64,000 nucleotides of DNA from Aplidium turbinatum (lineage: Eukaryota > Chordata > Ascidiacea > Aplousobranchia > Polyclinidae), in NCBI GenBank assembly GCA_918807975.1, contig OU964918.1, forward strand, positions 4,774,001-4,838,000, written 5' to 3'. Below, piece after piece: positions 9,961-21,092 of the stretch. The position numbers were made by a program, and so were the translations under genes. The notes under the pieces were generated by a model that saw only the letters and a list, made by a program, of their open reading frames with translations, had not been told where the DNA came from and ran no database searches. Numbering within the stretch: position 1 is the stretch's first letter; every line of letters starts with the position of its first letter.

Positions 9961-11078
9961 ATGAAACGTCATTAGAACACAAGAAGTCATCAGGAAAAGT
10001 TCATATTAAAATTTTGGTAAAGAGGTGATTGTTTTAACCATAGACAAGTAAAACCTAACAACCAGACGGTATTTAACATTATAACATAAAAATGTGTCTA
10101 AAGTTAATATTAAAAGTTTAAAAGTAATCAATTTACCGCATAAATCTTATGTTTCCATTAAGCAGTTAAATTTTTAATTATGACGTCATCCAAAATTAAC
10201 ACGTCAACACAAAGTTCACATCGGTTGAAGAATTAAGATCAGAGCTCAATATTTCACAACAATGAAACCACGAGTTTTGTTCTCAAACTGAAATGACATT
10301 CTCAAATCAAACAGAAGTGTTATTTTCAAATGATGGAATAGTTTCAGATCGTTGTGTTCTATTTAATGGTTAATGATAAGTTTGAAAGATTATTTTCTAA
10401 TCTTCTTTATTTTATTTTGTCAAAGCATCCGAGGAATTAAAATTATGTTTTCTGTATTTTATTCAAAGGGGAGAACATAACAAAATCAAAACGAGAGAAG
10501 GGCTAATACGCTACGCACTCCATCTTGATGCGAACGCGAACGATGGAATGATGTAAAAACGAATGGAGACAGCTTTAGCTCGGTTTTTCACCAAATTCAA
10601 TTCTACACCACTGCGCTTTCTTGCTGTATTATGTTTCAACGTATATCACCACTCTGAGCCACCACAAAGCTGTGATCTCAACTAGAACGTGACAAAAGTT
10701 TGTGGTTTATCATTAGCAGCTGATTGTGATGTCGCTCTAGAGTTTGCTTCTCATATTGTAAACAGAAAAAATCATTCTATTTTGACTGTGGAACGAATAA
10801 ATTGCCACTAGTGCTTTTATAATAACGCAAAAAATTTCAAGATAGTTCTAGCTCAATGAATGTATTTTCATGACATACAAATGCGCAACTACTAGCGTTC
10901 GCTGATTTTATTTATATTTATTTGTTTGCACTGCTTTCTTGCATCAAAATGCATAGATCAAAGTTGCTTTGGTTGCTCGTCTTTTTGAACATGTTTCATC
11001 GGATTTCAAATTTTACGCTTTTAACCAAATTTTGTGAAAATCCATTCCGTATCAGCTTGGTTTGTGCAAGGGCTAGTG
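9961..11078. other. No gene seen
   Basis: AT-rich sequence with no recognisable domain, RNA gene or clear repeat pair. Confidence 0.5.
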
Positions 11079-11435
11079 CAGGGGTCGCCATCCCGCTACT
11101 CGCTGGACGCATGCGGCTTTTTGCCCGATATTATGTAGCTCTTTCTTTCTTATTGTATATGTGTTTTTATTTGTTATTTATGTTAGAGTGTGCAGTATGA
11201 CTTGCATGAATATGCTTAAGTCAAGTTTGGATAAGATTTTCTCAATCGAGATGCTTCGTTCCAACCTCTGTTGGTAAGTGCGTGCGAGTCATGATTGCAA
11301 CTGTATATGTCGTCAGAATGGAGTTGTGGGTGCTGCACATTGCCACTGATTAAAAATGCACTCTTGTGCTGAAAAATGACCAGGCAGGCAAATTAAAAGA
11401 ACTGAATTGCATGCAGGGCGCAAAGAGTTAATTCT

Positions 11436-11521
11436 CAGACAGCCACTTTATCTGGCCTATAGACCTGGTCGGATCCGCACCCGACCTGGTAATGATCTAG
11501 ACCAGATAAAGTGGCTGTCTG
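11436..11521. mobile_element. Foldback element, copy 1
   Basis: The arms begin CAGACAGCCACTTTATCTGG and end in the exact reverse complement. The loop is about 45 nt and has smaller internal pairs around 'gacctggt'. A second copy with the same arms but a different loop lies at 60288-60382. Both are followed by 'ggttgtt', so the element may extend a few bases further right. Confidence 0.75.
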
Positions 11522-11750
11522 GGTTGTTACTTTAAAGTGCTTTTATGTTTTTACTTGAAATGCTTTAGTATCGGTTTCAATTCAGCAGTTTTAAACACTA
11601 CAAGTTTGCTTTGATAAGGTTGCAGCTTTGGTTATCACCAAAACATTTTGAAAGTAGTTTTGTCATTTTTTAAAGATAAAGTGAAGCTGAATTGATTGAT
11701 TTCTATTTGTGCTGTTAATTTTGTAGAAGGATCAGTTTATTTAACTCAAA

Positions 11751-12402
11751 ATGACAGCAAAAAAACGCGCAGCAAAACGAAAATATGAGGATGAACACAG
11801 AACGTTTTTAACCGAATGGGAGATTATACATTTTTTTTATTAAACGTAATGGAAAGCCATTCTGCCTTGTATGTCTAGCGTCATTAGCTCAATTTAAACG
11901 TTCAAATCTTCAGCGTCACTCTCGCTCACATCATTATGCTAACATAGACCAGGAATTGCCCAAAAGAGCTGAACTTCGAAAGCACAAGTTGATCACTTTG
12001 AAAAGAAAGGCAGAAAAGCAGATACACTTTTCCAAAAGTTCATGAAGCAATCAGAGACAGCAATGCTTGTATTGTATCAAATGGCTTGGAACATTGCACG
12101 AGTCAAGAAAACATACAGTGAAGGAGAGTTCGTTAAAAAATGCCTTTGGGACATGGTTGAAGTATTATCTCCTGAAAACAACTAACAGAAATGATACCAG
12201 ACATCCAAATGTCCGCCATACTATTGAACGCAGAATATCAGACATTAACATGCACATTCAATCTCAGTTACACTTTGACCTTCAAGCATGTGAGTATTTC
12301 AGCGTCGCATTAGATGAGAGTTGTAGCATGCAAGACAAACCTCAGTGCGCAATATTTGCATGGTCTGTGTTTGATGATTGTTCAGTTAAGAGAGAGTGAC
12401 TT
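11751..12402 (+). pseudogene. hAT transposase fragment, GTF2IRD2-like N-terminal half
   Basis: Reading from the ATG gives a basic start (MTAKKRAAKRKYEDE), then a zinc-finger segment with CLVC followed by LQRHSRSHH. Next come the family motif YSEGEFVKKC and, near the end, TIERRISDI, LQACEYFSVALDES and IQ/MQDKPQ-type residues. These are hallmarks of the hAT transposases from which vertebrate GTF2IRD2 derives. The order is right, but the frame changes several times: one frame stops after about 30 codons, and another carries 12067-12399. The gene is therefore dead. The C-terminal catalytic and dimerisation parts are absent, because a TTAA element begins 12 bases after the last recognisable residues. 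A related C-terminal half lies at 62567-63560 on the minus strand. Confidence 0.75.
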
Positions 12403-12426
12403 GATATTGTTACATTAACCCTACCT

Positions 12427-13575
12427 AAGGAATCGGTCCTGGCTCCACTTCTTTTCAACATCTACACCCATGACCTGCCAACTACGGTCTCCGCAAAATA
12501 CGCTTATGCTGACGACCTGGCAATTCTCCACTCCACAAAGTCATGGGAAAAACTAGAAGACACTTTGAGCCAGGACATGCAAACCCTCTCAGCTTATCTC
12601 CCATACAGGCATCTGGAACTCAGCGAAACCAAAACTGTGGCAGCAGCTTTCCACCTCCACAATCGGGAAGCTGATCGTGAGCTACACGTCCAGAATAACG
12701 GAAAATCTCTGTCCTTCTGCCCCGAACCAAGATATCTTGGGGTGACACTGGACAGATCGCTCACATACCGCCACCATTTGGTGTCACTGCGCAAGAAACT
12801 CACATCCCGCGCTGCGCTACTCAAGCGCCTGGCAGGCTCTAGCTGGGGTGCGAGGGCTGATACTTTGCGTATAGCAGCCTTAGCCCTTGTCTACTCTTCA
12901 GCAGAGTAGTGTGCACCTGTCTGGTGCCGCAGTGCTCATTGCCATAACATCGACACTGCCATAAACAGCGCCCTGCGCACAGTGACCGGATGCCTGCGTC
13001 CCACACCATTGGACAATCTCCCCATTCTCGCTGGCATCCAACCTGCTGAGCTTCGTCGCGAAGAAGCCACTCTGTCCCTCGGTCGACGGGCACTGGAGTC
13101 TAACCACCTTCTCCACCACAAGATCTATGCTCTCCCAATCGAGCACTCCCGTCGACTGAAATCCAGACACCCATTCGTGCCAGCCGCTCAACTGCTCATC
13201 AACGAAGCTGATGTACAAGACATCTCTGCGGCTACTTGGGCGGACCATAAATGGAGTTCTGAATGGAAGTCAAGCGCCACCAGACTCTATTCGTTCATCC
13301 ACGACGCCGACACGCGCCCCATCGGCCTGACACTACCAAGACAGGCATGGGTGCGCCTCAACCGTCTCCGCACGGGCGTCGGGCTTTTCCGCTCAACCAT
13401 GCACCAATGGGGAATGGCCTCTTCCTCCTCTTGTGAATGTGGTGCCGAGGAACAGATCGCAGACCACATCGTCAATGACTGTTCCATCTTCAAGCCACCT
13501 AACGGAGTGGAACGTCTGCGTGTCATGGATAATGAAACCAAAGACTGGCTGCTCTTTGGTAGCCTTCCAGTGTAG
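12427..13575 (+). pseudogene. LINE reverse transcriptase, C-terminal part
   Basis: The frame opens in palm motif 4/5 with SVLAPLLFNIYTHDLP and the catalytic YADD box (AYADDLAIL). It continues through a thumb region with YLGVTLDRSLTYR and LVYSSAE, then LRTVTGCLRPTPLD and LAGIQPAELRRE. A terminal zinc-knuckle-like motif follows (CECGAEEQIADHIVNDC), ending ..DWLLFGSLPV at 13575. One in-frame stop at 12907-12909 breaks it; otherwise it stays in one frame, so the copy is fairly young. The domain order fits the Jockey/I/CR1 type of non-LTR retrotransposon; I do not assign the clade more finely. Relatives occur at 33855-34500, 35805-35995, 50570-51165 and 63830-64000. Confidence 0.85.
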
Positions 13576-13664
13576 TCCAGGAAGATCGTGAATCTGGGGT
13601 GCTAAAAGGATAGACCCTCAGCCCAGAGGCTCACACGACGACGACGATGACGAAGACGACGACG
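12427..13664 (+). mobile_element. 5'-truncated LINE with 10-bp target duplications
   Basis: AACCCTACCT flanks the element at 12417-12426 and 13665-13674. The copy of the host MITE at 40387 shows the uninterrupted site. The element has no 5' end. It carries the C-terminal part of a reverse transcriptase and ends in a (GACGAC)n-like tail (about 13635-13664) instead of poly(A). Confidence 0.9.
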
Positions 13665-14162
13665 AACCCTACCTGTAGCGACACGGGGTTTTATGAGGAG
13701 TGAAATATTTCACAGAAGGAAATATGCTAGAAATGTGAAATTTCTTGGTATTTAGTTTTTATTCTTTGTGATTTTTCTAAACCTATACTGGTCATTTTTC
13801 TACCTTCCTGCCCTTCACAATAAACATTTCGTCTCAGGTGGCTAAACATTTTCGTGCAATGTTAGTTATATATAATTATGTTAATCTAAGTGCAATATAC
13901 ATGTTAGTGCAATTGCTTTGAAATGTAAAAACGCCCAAAAATGGCCTATATTTATAAGTAAAAGTAATTTTTTGTTTAGTTTAGCATTACTCTATGTTAT
14001 AATCCAAAAATTTAAATTTTGAAGCTATTTTCGGGAAATTAGAATAAAAACCGACCTTCTGGCGTTTTTTCATCTCAAACACTTTATTTCAATAAATTTG
14101 TTGGGTAAAAATTTAATTTCTATACGCACAATACACATTAGGGTGGAGTGAAACATAGGGTA

Positions 14163-14655
14163 AAAAATTTAAGTTGATAGAATTAATCTATAATAGTTAC
14201 TAAAAGTTGTGATCTGGTAAATGTATTTACATGCTGAAATGTTTCCGATGTTAATCAACGTTTACGTCTGCCCCAAGTCGATTGAATTTTTTTCTGGTAT
14301 TTTGGAGATATGACGTCATCAAAAATAACAGATCGTCACTTTTATCTACCTTCCACCTTCGTTACTTCTATCTAGCAATATCAGAGTTATAAATTACACA
14401 TAAATCGTTGCAACGCAGTGGAAAATACGTCTTGTAGAACGCTTGTTGCATGTATATTATCAACTGACAAGAAAAAAACACATATTTTAAGATATTTTCT
14501 TCAGATTTCTGTTCCTTTCACAAGTTCATCAGCACAGTTTAAGCAAGTATGTGCATTGTGCAATGAAGGTAAAGTAAACTAGAGTAGAAAATTGTTTGTC
14601 TTAATATAACAATGGTGAGATTTCGGTTGCCTGTTTACTTTTGATCCCATACAAA
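14163..14655. other. No gene seen
   Basis: AT-rich spacer between the TTAA element and the next hAT. No motif was recognised. Confidence 0.5.
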
Positions 14656-15674
14656 CATGGCCTGATTAAGGCTCTCGAGGGCCAGAGGCACAGCTAAGTT
14701 TAGGGGCCCTATTGGCAATCGCTTTCGATGTAATGCCATGTAGTCTCTGCGAATGGTGAAATATGGACTAACAAATAGTTCAAGCAAAGCTATAACTTCA
14801 TAAATATTAATTTAGCCAATTTACCTACAACTTTCTAACAGTATGAACGCTCTATAGCCTACTTGTTACAAAAATTATTGGATGAAAAATCACTAACAAA
14901 TTGGAAATTGAGCGCATTTCATAGTGGAAACACTAGAAAAATATACACTTGATTCGATTTTCATTTTTTATCTTCCTGCATGGGAAAGAAAATTGTATCC
15001 CTGTACTGAGATGTGTGAATCATACAAAACATGGCTTACCTCATGGTGCTAAAATCCAAGATCCAGAAAGAACACTACTGAATATGCCCATTGCCCATAA
15101 GCGATAAATCACAAACATCAGGTATAAGGACTTCTTAGGTCAATTGGTTCAGAAGCATGCAGGCTGCAGGCCATGTGATGAGGAAGAAATTTCATAACAG
15201 TGAAATCATCTCAGTTGTAATGCAGACCAAGTTACTGTAACTTTGAGATAAATCTAGTTCTAATGTAAATTCCTAGACTTGTCACCTTGTTACAAGTATC
15301 TACAACAATTGTACAGTAAGCAATTAAACATGGCTTTTGAAATACAACTTTATCAAGGTTCCAACTTCCAAGTAAATATAAAATATAGTAACTTTATTCT
15401 AAAGTCTATTTAATTGAGCTCTGTCCATATACAGATAGCATTGCTCACAACAGCATGCAGATGAACGTATCTCTGGTGAAATTCTACTGTGACTCAATAA
15501 ATAAGCAGGATTGCAGCAATAACCATAAAACACCAATAAAGGCAGCACTAAATTACAGCCAAGCATATCAAGCAACTTTCCATGTAGCAAATGTGCACAA
15601 ACTCAAGCACTAACTAAAGCTAAATGACTACTTATATAAGTCAAACACTTGAAACTCTTGAATTGTTTTTTGAT

Positions 15675-17050
15675 TTAGATCAGCAGTTTTCTAATTTTTG
15701 AATCTGCAAATCTGTGAATAATATCTTCAAAACTGAGCTGTCGTAACATTTCACACTCAATGTTCATTAAAGAGTGGAAGTTAACGCTGTCGTGTGAAAG
15801 CATAGAGCGTAGTGTATTTTTTATTGTTTTTAACTTAGAAAAGCTTCTTTCTCCACTGGCATTGCTTACCATAAGTGACAAATAAATTCTTAGCAACGTT
15901 TCTGCATTAGAAAATGAAGACTTAACTTCCTTTTCTACTATCATCCGGTGTGCAAATTGCTCTTGAGCTTCTTTTGATAACTTTTCATGTGTGCGCAACA
16001 ATAAGAACTCGGATAGGTGAACTAACTCATCTGCAAGTGACCCTTCAAGATCTTCTGGGTATACACTAGCCAGTTGCAGAGCAGCATCACAAGCAGTTTC
16101 ATTAGAAAAAGAAGTTGTGCTAACTGATGATAAGATATGGAATCGTTGATTTAAGACTTCATACGCTTTTATACGCTGCTCCAAAAATGAATCAAGCTGA
16201 TCCAGTATTGGGAGACAACAAAGTGTCCTAAATTCATCCCTTGCCGACAAAATAGTTTCATTTCCAGTTGCCATTCCAGTGTCAAAATCAAACAATTCAT
16301 TTCGTCGTCGACTTCTTTATAGCTCTGCCAGATATTTGTTGGTATTAGATTTTTGAACACCAGATTCTTTAAATTCAGAAAAAATATCTCTGAGGGATAA
16401 AATGAAGTTTATCAAAGATTTCAGTTGGCACAGAGAATTATTGAGGTCAGCACAAGCAGATTGCAAAGACTTGCTTGTTGCATGAAATCGAGAAAGAATG
16501 ACATCCCATAATGCTGTCATTATTGCAGTTTCTAATTCTCCAAACTCAATAGCTAACACTTTAGCTATAATACGTGTTTCAGCATTGCACAAAGCATCAG
16601 CTGTAATGCTATCTAAAGTATCCCACACATGCTTATAGCCACATAATAAAGTATGTGTTGCATCATAATGAGCAGACCAACCAGTGTCAGATAAACGTTT
16701 AACAACATTGATTTTGTTTTCCTTTAACACAGAAACAAGTTTTTGCCATCTAGAAGTTGAAGCAGAAAAAAAGGTGAACACTTTTTGAACGAATGTGAAA
16801 TACTTGACTGCACCTGAATACAACACAGCAGTTTACAGTAGATTGGCCAACTAAATTCAGTGAGTGTGCAGAACATTGCACAAATTCTGCAAGGGAATTT
16901 ATTTCTCTAATTCCAGAGCCTGCATCCCATTATACGCGCCACTCATGTTGGCAGCATTGTCATATGTTTGGCCACGACAATAATTGATGTTTATACCATT
17001 CTCTGTAAGGAAACCTAAGACAGCGTCAGCCAAGCCTCGTCCAGAATAGG
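15675..17050 (-). pseudogene. hAT transposase, ZMYM1-like, N-terminus missing
   Basis: Minus-strand reading from about 17050 starts in the catalytic region (GININYCRGQTYDNAANMSG, with the D that follows the conserved G-x-x-Y block). It continues with CSAHSLNLVG, then FFSASTSRWQKL and LSDTGWSAHYDA in the frame 16317-16826. It ends with the dimerisation region in 15675-16295 (LMVSNASGERSFSKLKTIK, then HSLMNIECEMLRQL). These motifs match transposases related to vertebrate ZMYM1. Two frame changes separate the three blocks, and everything upstream of the first catalytic aspartate is gone. The protein would be non-functional. Confidence 0.8.
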
Positions 17051-17225
17051 GTTAACCCTTCCTAACTTTAACCTTAACTCTGGCAATACCTGATTTTACC
17101 CATGGCAGTAAGTGTGTAAAAATAGCCACTTCCTATAATTTTATAGGCCAACTGGAAACATGTGATGTATATAATCATGTAAAACTACATTTGCATGGCA
17201 TATGAGCAGAGATTATTATACTACA

Positions 17226-17522
17226 GTACCAGTCAGCTCAGTGATTACGCGCCCGGCTCAAGATCACGCGGCGCAAGTTCGACTCTCGGGGTGTGCGCTT
17301 GAGCAACGCATTTTCAGGACTGCTCTCCATTCAGCGGCACCTAGTGAATGGAATAATTCCCCGGCAACAACACTTCAACAATCGGAAAACTTCACTCTGC
17401 CAATCTCGGTAACCGGCCCTGTGTCCAGAGCCTCTACAAGTATGCGAAACTACCAGGAATAACCAATTAAGGCTTTGTCAGTCCGAGGATAAAGATTCAA
17501 AACCAACCAAAACCAACCAACC
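17226..17522 (+). mobile_element. tRNA-derived SINE, family 2
   Basis: The tRNA-like head has an A box near GTCAGCTCAGTGATTACGCG and a B box AGTTCGACTCTCGGG. A body of about 220 bp follows, with a tail of (AACC)n at 17500-17522. An opposite-strand relative lies at 51565-51874. It sits inside the hAT at 14656. Confidence 0.8.
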
Positions 17523-17735
17523 ACTTGTAACATGTTATTTTAAAATTCTATTTAGCAATCGTTACACAATTTGAAATCGTTACTCAAAAATAACAAATGT
17601 GCACACACTGGCACAACAACTTTCACTACCTATCCCTACGATATTAATGTAAAAAAAAATTGGGAGCCCCCAAAACCAAGGGGCCTGAGGCCTGTGCCTC
17701 GTGTGCCTCATGGTTAATCGGGCCCTACATACTAA

Positions 17736-18117
17736 TATTGTAAAATCAGCTTATACAATACATTGGCGTTGGCAGAAAACTTGCAGGGGTGCAAACATCT
17801 TTCAAGCCAAATTTCATCTTTTGAGCTGCAACGAGTGTAACGTAGCTAAGTATATTTATGAAATGTAAGGTAAATTTGAGCGACACGAGCGAAAACATTA
17901 CAATTAAGGATATTTTCAAGGCATACTTAGCGATAATTTTGCACCGAAAAGTGCGAAAAAATAGTCCTGGAAAAATGTTGGTATACTTAGAAGAAAATTG
18001 GATGAAAAAGACATTAACATAAGAAACATTTTTGAAATATCGTTTTCATAAGCAAAGAAACGTTTATAAGACCCAAATCCAGGGAGACAAGCGCCCTCTC
18101 TGCCAACTTCCATGAGT
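17736..18117. other. No gene seen
   Basis: Spacer between the hAT and the minus-strand gene at 18118. I see no motif. Confidence 0.5.
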
Positions 18118-19438
18118 TCAAATCTCATTAAGCACTCCATTTTCGAAAAATTCCCGTTTTGTATTGAATACAGGCATTTCTAATCTTGACTGCAGTCTAC
18201 TTCGAATGAATCCGTCCCATTGTTTCTGTCCACACACCGCAGATGTTGCTTCATTAACGAGGCGCACGGCCCTTTCCATGGCTTGCGTGTGACACGGATA
18301 GCTACGAAACTCAAGCTCTGGACCTGCAGCATCGTCAATGAAGGACAGTAACTGACTGTCCGGTATGTCTCGAGTTAGCGGTGGATCACATCTCTCTGTA
18401 TGCTGCCAATCAATCAGTTCAAAGTATTCGATTGCTTCAAAGTTCAAGACTGGAACTTTAAAGAGACGAATGGAATCTCCATGACTTTGTTTTCTGGCAG
18501 CAAGTATCCTTCGCAGTGCTAATTTTCTGATGTGCAGATGTTCATCTACCAACATGCACAGCAATAAGTTCTCTTGGTGAGCAAAGAAGGCATTTCGGTT
18601 GATAACAGGTTCAACTATTGCTTTTAGTTCATCGCTAAGATAGCGCGACTTTTTAACTACGTGAAACAGATGTTTAGCTCCTTTAGTACAGGAAGTTTGC
18701 GTTTTCACTGCAAACCACGTTGGAGCGTATACCTTGGCAATGTACTCCACCAACGCTCTCAGATTTTCACAGGGTTTCTTATGTGAAACATAAAGCCTCA
18801 AAGTGCGATTGGCTGTTGTCAGCCATCTGGAGTGATTCATCTTTCTTGAATTATGTTAGGCAAGCTTGGCATCACAACGCCCTGAGCTAATTGCTTTACA
18901 GATGTCATGCAAGTACTGCTGGTCTGTACATTGAGTTCACGTCAATTGAAGGCAGTTGAATATCAACAGCCTGAAACTCAGCGCCTGGTTGACTGTCACA
19001 GTCTTCAAGTTTTTTACCAATGGAGCCAAAAAAACTTTGTGGACCAGATGTAACTCCATCAAGGTAATGCATTAAGTGCCTCAGTGGTAGGCTTACCATA
19101 TTTTTGTGACTTCAAAACGGGACGCCTCCAAAGACCAAGACCGCTTAGCCGTGATTTTTTAACTTTACATTTTTCGATATTATTACATAGGCCTACATTT
19201 AAAGCCCTCCCGGCTGTCTTCATTGACCATATTGTCATCGAGAGTTCATACGCATAGGCTATTCTCTGTCGAAATATCGGTTTTAGTTCGAAAAATAAAA
19301 AGGAATTGACGTTAACGATAACTTACAAAATAGGCCTAATTCGAATTTAGATTTTTTTCTGTAAAGCAAAAGCGAAGAAAGAATAATAAAATAGCCTGCG
19401 GTTTTCAAGTCGATAAATAACTCCCAATTGCACTGAAT

Positions 19439-20160
19439 TTATCCAACACTGCGTAGCCTACAAGCACTTACGAATTTACTTAGGCTATTCGCCCAATCAT
19501 ACTTTTCTGTAGATAACACCTTCTTCAAAAAGACATTGTTCAATTTTACATTCTCGTAAAAGTCAGAGCAGGACCAATCAGTATTGATTTTACATGTAAT
19601 AACGGCTTTTATGTTCTGCTCCAGCATCCTGCTTCTGCTTTCAGACCACATGCTCTTCATGATGGAAAAAATTCTTTCAAGGGGTGCGGATGTTCCGGGT
19701 AAACAAAATATGAACTCCACCAGCTTATGAAAGTTTGAAACGCGTATGCATTTTTTTTCAAATTCTTTGAACATCTCGACCCACTTTTGTTCCAAAGACG
19801 CATTTTGCCAGCTCTCTTCCTTACAACGTTCAGACAGGTGCCGTTTCACTAGTAGCCTACTTGTTCGTCGAAAAGAGGGTTGTTGTTGCTCACCTGCTTC
19901 ACAAACGTCATGTTGGTCTTTTCCGTAGACTCGCACCCAGGATATTCCTTTGTGTAGGTTGATCCAAAGATGAGGAAGCACATCTTTATAAGAACCATCA
20001 TAAAGGTCCAGGTACGACAAGCATTTATCGTAAACAAGTTTACGCTTACTTCGCCTGCTTCTTCTAGCTTGCCTAAGAGAGTCAATGCTGCAGATGGGAT
20101 GAAGTTGTTTTCTTTCTTTTCAAGTAAATTTAGCTTTAGCTCTGACAGAACATGTGCCAC
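19439..20160 (-). pseudogene. hAT transposase fragment
   Basis: The C-terminal dimerisation region is clear in 19439-20020: FIFCLPGTSAPLERIFSIMK, then ESRSRMLEQNIKAVITCKIN. The upstream block (about 20160-19849) reads VLSELKLNLLEKKENNFIPS in another frame. The normal catalytic middle and N-terminus are absent or unrecognisable, so the gene is a remnant. Confidence 0.7.
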
Positions 20161-20373
20161 ATCTACGGCACTATCGTTCTACTTTTCTAACTTTAGAATA
20201 GTCTCGTTGAATCATTTCAACTGCCCATGAACAAACTTCAAATAGAGCTCTTGTGTTGGTTCTTCGCGGTTCTTCGAAGCATTTTTTGATGCTAATTGGG
20301 AATGTTCGTGTATTATGCTGGCTGGCTGAACGCCCAAGCGGGACGTTTGGCTGACCGGTCGGGACACCGGGAC

Positions 20374-20760
20374 GCGAAATATTTTTTCCTACGAGATTTT
20401 TGTCTCGTTTACATATTTTAGTAAAAGTTTGTATTAAAACCGTGTGGAATGCAACAGTTTCTCGTTGGCACGGTTGGTTCAGTGGCATCATCCTCCGCCT
20501 AGTAATCGTGAGAACGAGGGTTCGACGCCCGTCGAAGTCAAACTTTTTTTTTTCTTTAAATTAATTTTTGCGGTGCACAAGAGCTTTTCAAAAAAGTAAG
20601 GTTAGGGAAAGCTTATATTTTATTATCATTGCAGAATTTTATTGGCAAATAGATATTTCGCAATCTGAATCAACCAATCTCTCAAACACTTTCGGAAAAT
20701 CTTACTTTTAAAGTGACTAAAATAAATGAGACAAAAATCTCGTAGGAAAAAAAATTTCGC
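20374..20760. mobile_element. 387-bp MITE with 9-bp target duplication
   Basis: CACCGGGAC occurs immediately on both sides (20365-20373 and 20761-20769). The ends are inverted repeats of about 35 bp containing 'ttcctacgagatttttgtc'. A 9-bp duplication would fit a Mutator-like element, but no transposase is present. Inside is a tRNA-like sequence with both Pol III promoter boxes (20465-20545). Confidence 0.85.
20465..20545 (+). pseudogene. tRNA-like sequence inside the MITE
   Basis: An A box (TGGTTCAGTGGC) and a B box (GGTTCGACGCC) are at normal tRNA spacing, followed by a long T run at about 20541-20550 that could end Pol III transcription. The anticodon arm does not fold, so it is not a functional tRNA. 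It could be a decayed tRNA gene or the head of a SINE captured by the MITE. Confidence 0.6.
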
Positions 20761-21043
20761 CACCGGGACAAGACGTTAAAAAGCGGGACTGTCCGCCTAA
20801 AACGGGACGTATGGTAAGCCTACTCAGTGGTAACTCATTAAAATGCAACAGACATACAAATTGTTGCAATGGCTTTTTCAGGGCCTTTTCAAGAATTCGC
20901 AGCACCCCTCCTTTGCTCCCTGTATTTACGTTTGTACCATCACAACCAATGACACATCGAGCACCAGAAGAAACATTGGAAGCCCAAAACATAAATGAAC
21001 ATGATTTTAAATCAAATATAGATATTACTCTCTAAAGAGTCTA

Positions 21044-21092
21044 AACCCTTGACAGCCTGTTTCACCTAAAAGGAGGATCATCAGAAGGTCCT
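21044..21092 (-). ncRNA. Hammerhead-like ribozyme, family B, copy 1
   Basis: On the minus strand: 5' stem I strand ..CCTT, core CTGATGA, a stem II of CCT/AGG closed by a T-T mismatch, GAAA, stem III ACAG/CTGT, cleavage after GUC, then AAGG pairing back with CCTT. All invariant core positions are filled. The weak first pair of stem II may reduce activity. The surrounding sequence is shared with 22125-22310 and 61690-61820. Confidence 0.6.

Larger units (their letters stand above)
11079..12414 (+). mobile_element. 5' part of a hAT transposon (GTF2IRD2-like)
   Basis: It begins with a CAGGGGTCGCC terminus typical of hAT elements and carries the N-terminal half of a hAT transposase from 11751. 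A TTAA element (12415 on), itself carrying a LINE, interrupts it. I did not find the rest of this hAT downstream. The segment also contains the foldback at 11436-11521. Confidence 0.6.
12415..14162 (+). mobile_element. TTAA MITE (copy 1), split by a LINE
   Basis: The left end is TTAACCCTACCTGTAGC once the LINE is removed. It aligns over about 450 bp with 40387-40893, sharing phrases such as 'gaaatatttcacagaagg' and 'acttttcgtctcaggtggct'-like blocks. The right end near 14162 is shortened compared with the 40-kb copy, so its limit is approximate. TTAA ends suggest a piggyBac-type MITE. No open frame of its own is present. Confidence 0.65.
14656..17727 (-). mobile_element. hAT transposon, ZMYM1-like, with defective gene
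   Basis: Terminal repeats read CATGGCCTGATTAAGGC on the left and, on the opposite strand, TAGGGCCCGATTAACCATG on the right. Near-identical 8-bp repeats flank it: CATACAAA at 14648-14655 and CATACTAA at 17728-17735. A shorter relative with the same termini in the opposite orientation is at 30116-31169. The transposase is on the minus strand, and a SINE at 17226 sits where its N-terminal part would be. Confidence 0.85.
19088..20822 (-). mobile_element. hAT transposon inserted in the gene at 18118-20992
   Basis: Perfect 8-bp target duplications (CTCAGTGG at 19080-19087 and 20823-20830) flank terminal repeats beginning TAGGCTTACCATA on both ends. The host gene reads through exactly when the element and one duplication are removed. 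The element contains a hAT transposase fragment and is itself split by the MITE at 20374. Confidence 0.9.
18118..20992 (-). pseudogene. Conserved transposon-type gene of uncertain family, split by a hAT
   Basis: On the minus strand, 20992-20823 encodes GCDGTNVNTGSKGGVLRILE and FVCLLHFNELPL. After removal of the hAT at 19088-20822 the reading resumes as RHLMHYLDGVTSGPQSFFG at 19079. It then covers 18118-18840, with SRWLTTANRTLRLYVS, a middle block NRNAFFAHQENLLLCML, and a C-terminal signature PCHTQAMERAVRLVNEA, CGQKQWDGFIRSRLQSR, MPVF. I recognise this arrangement from many dispersed, multi-copy 'uncharacterised' proteins of cnidarian and arthropod genomes. I infer it is transposon-encoded, but I cannot name the superfamily. 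Apart from the hAT, there is at least one frame break between 18905 and 18840. No N-terminal region is visible past 20992. I have no evidence of expression. Confidence 0.6.

Noticed and set aside
12594-13541. Minus-strand frames across the LINE
   Set aside because: They are shadows of the plus-strand reverse transcriptase in GC-richer DNA.
20171-20491. VAFHT motif suggesting a hAT N-terminus
   Set aside because: The codons overlap the MITE and its tRNA-like part, so the resemblance is accidental.
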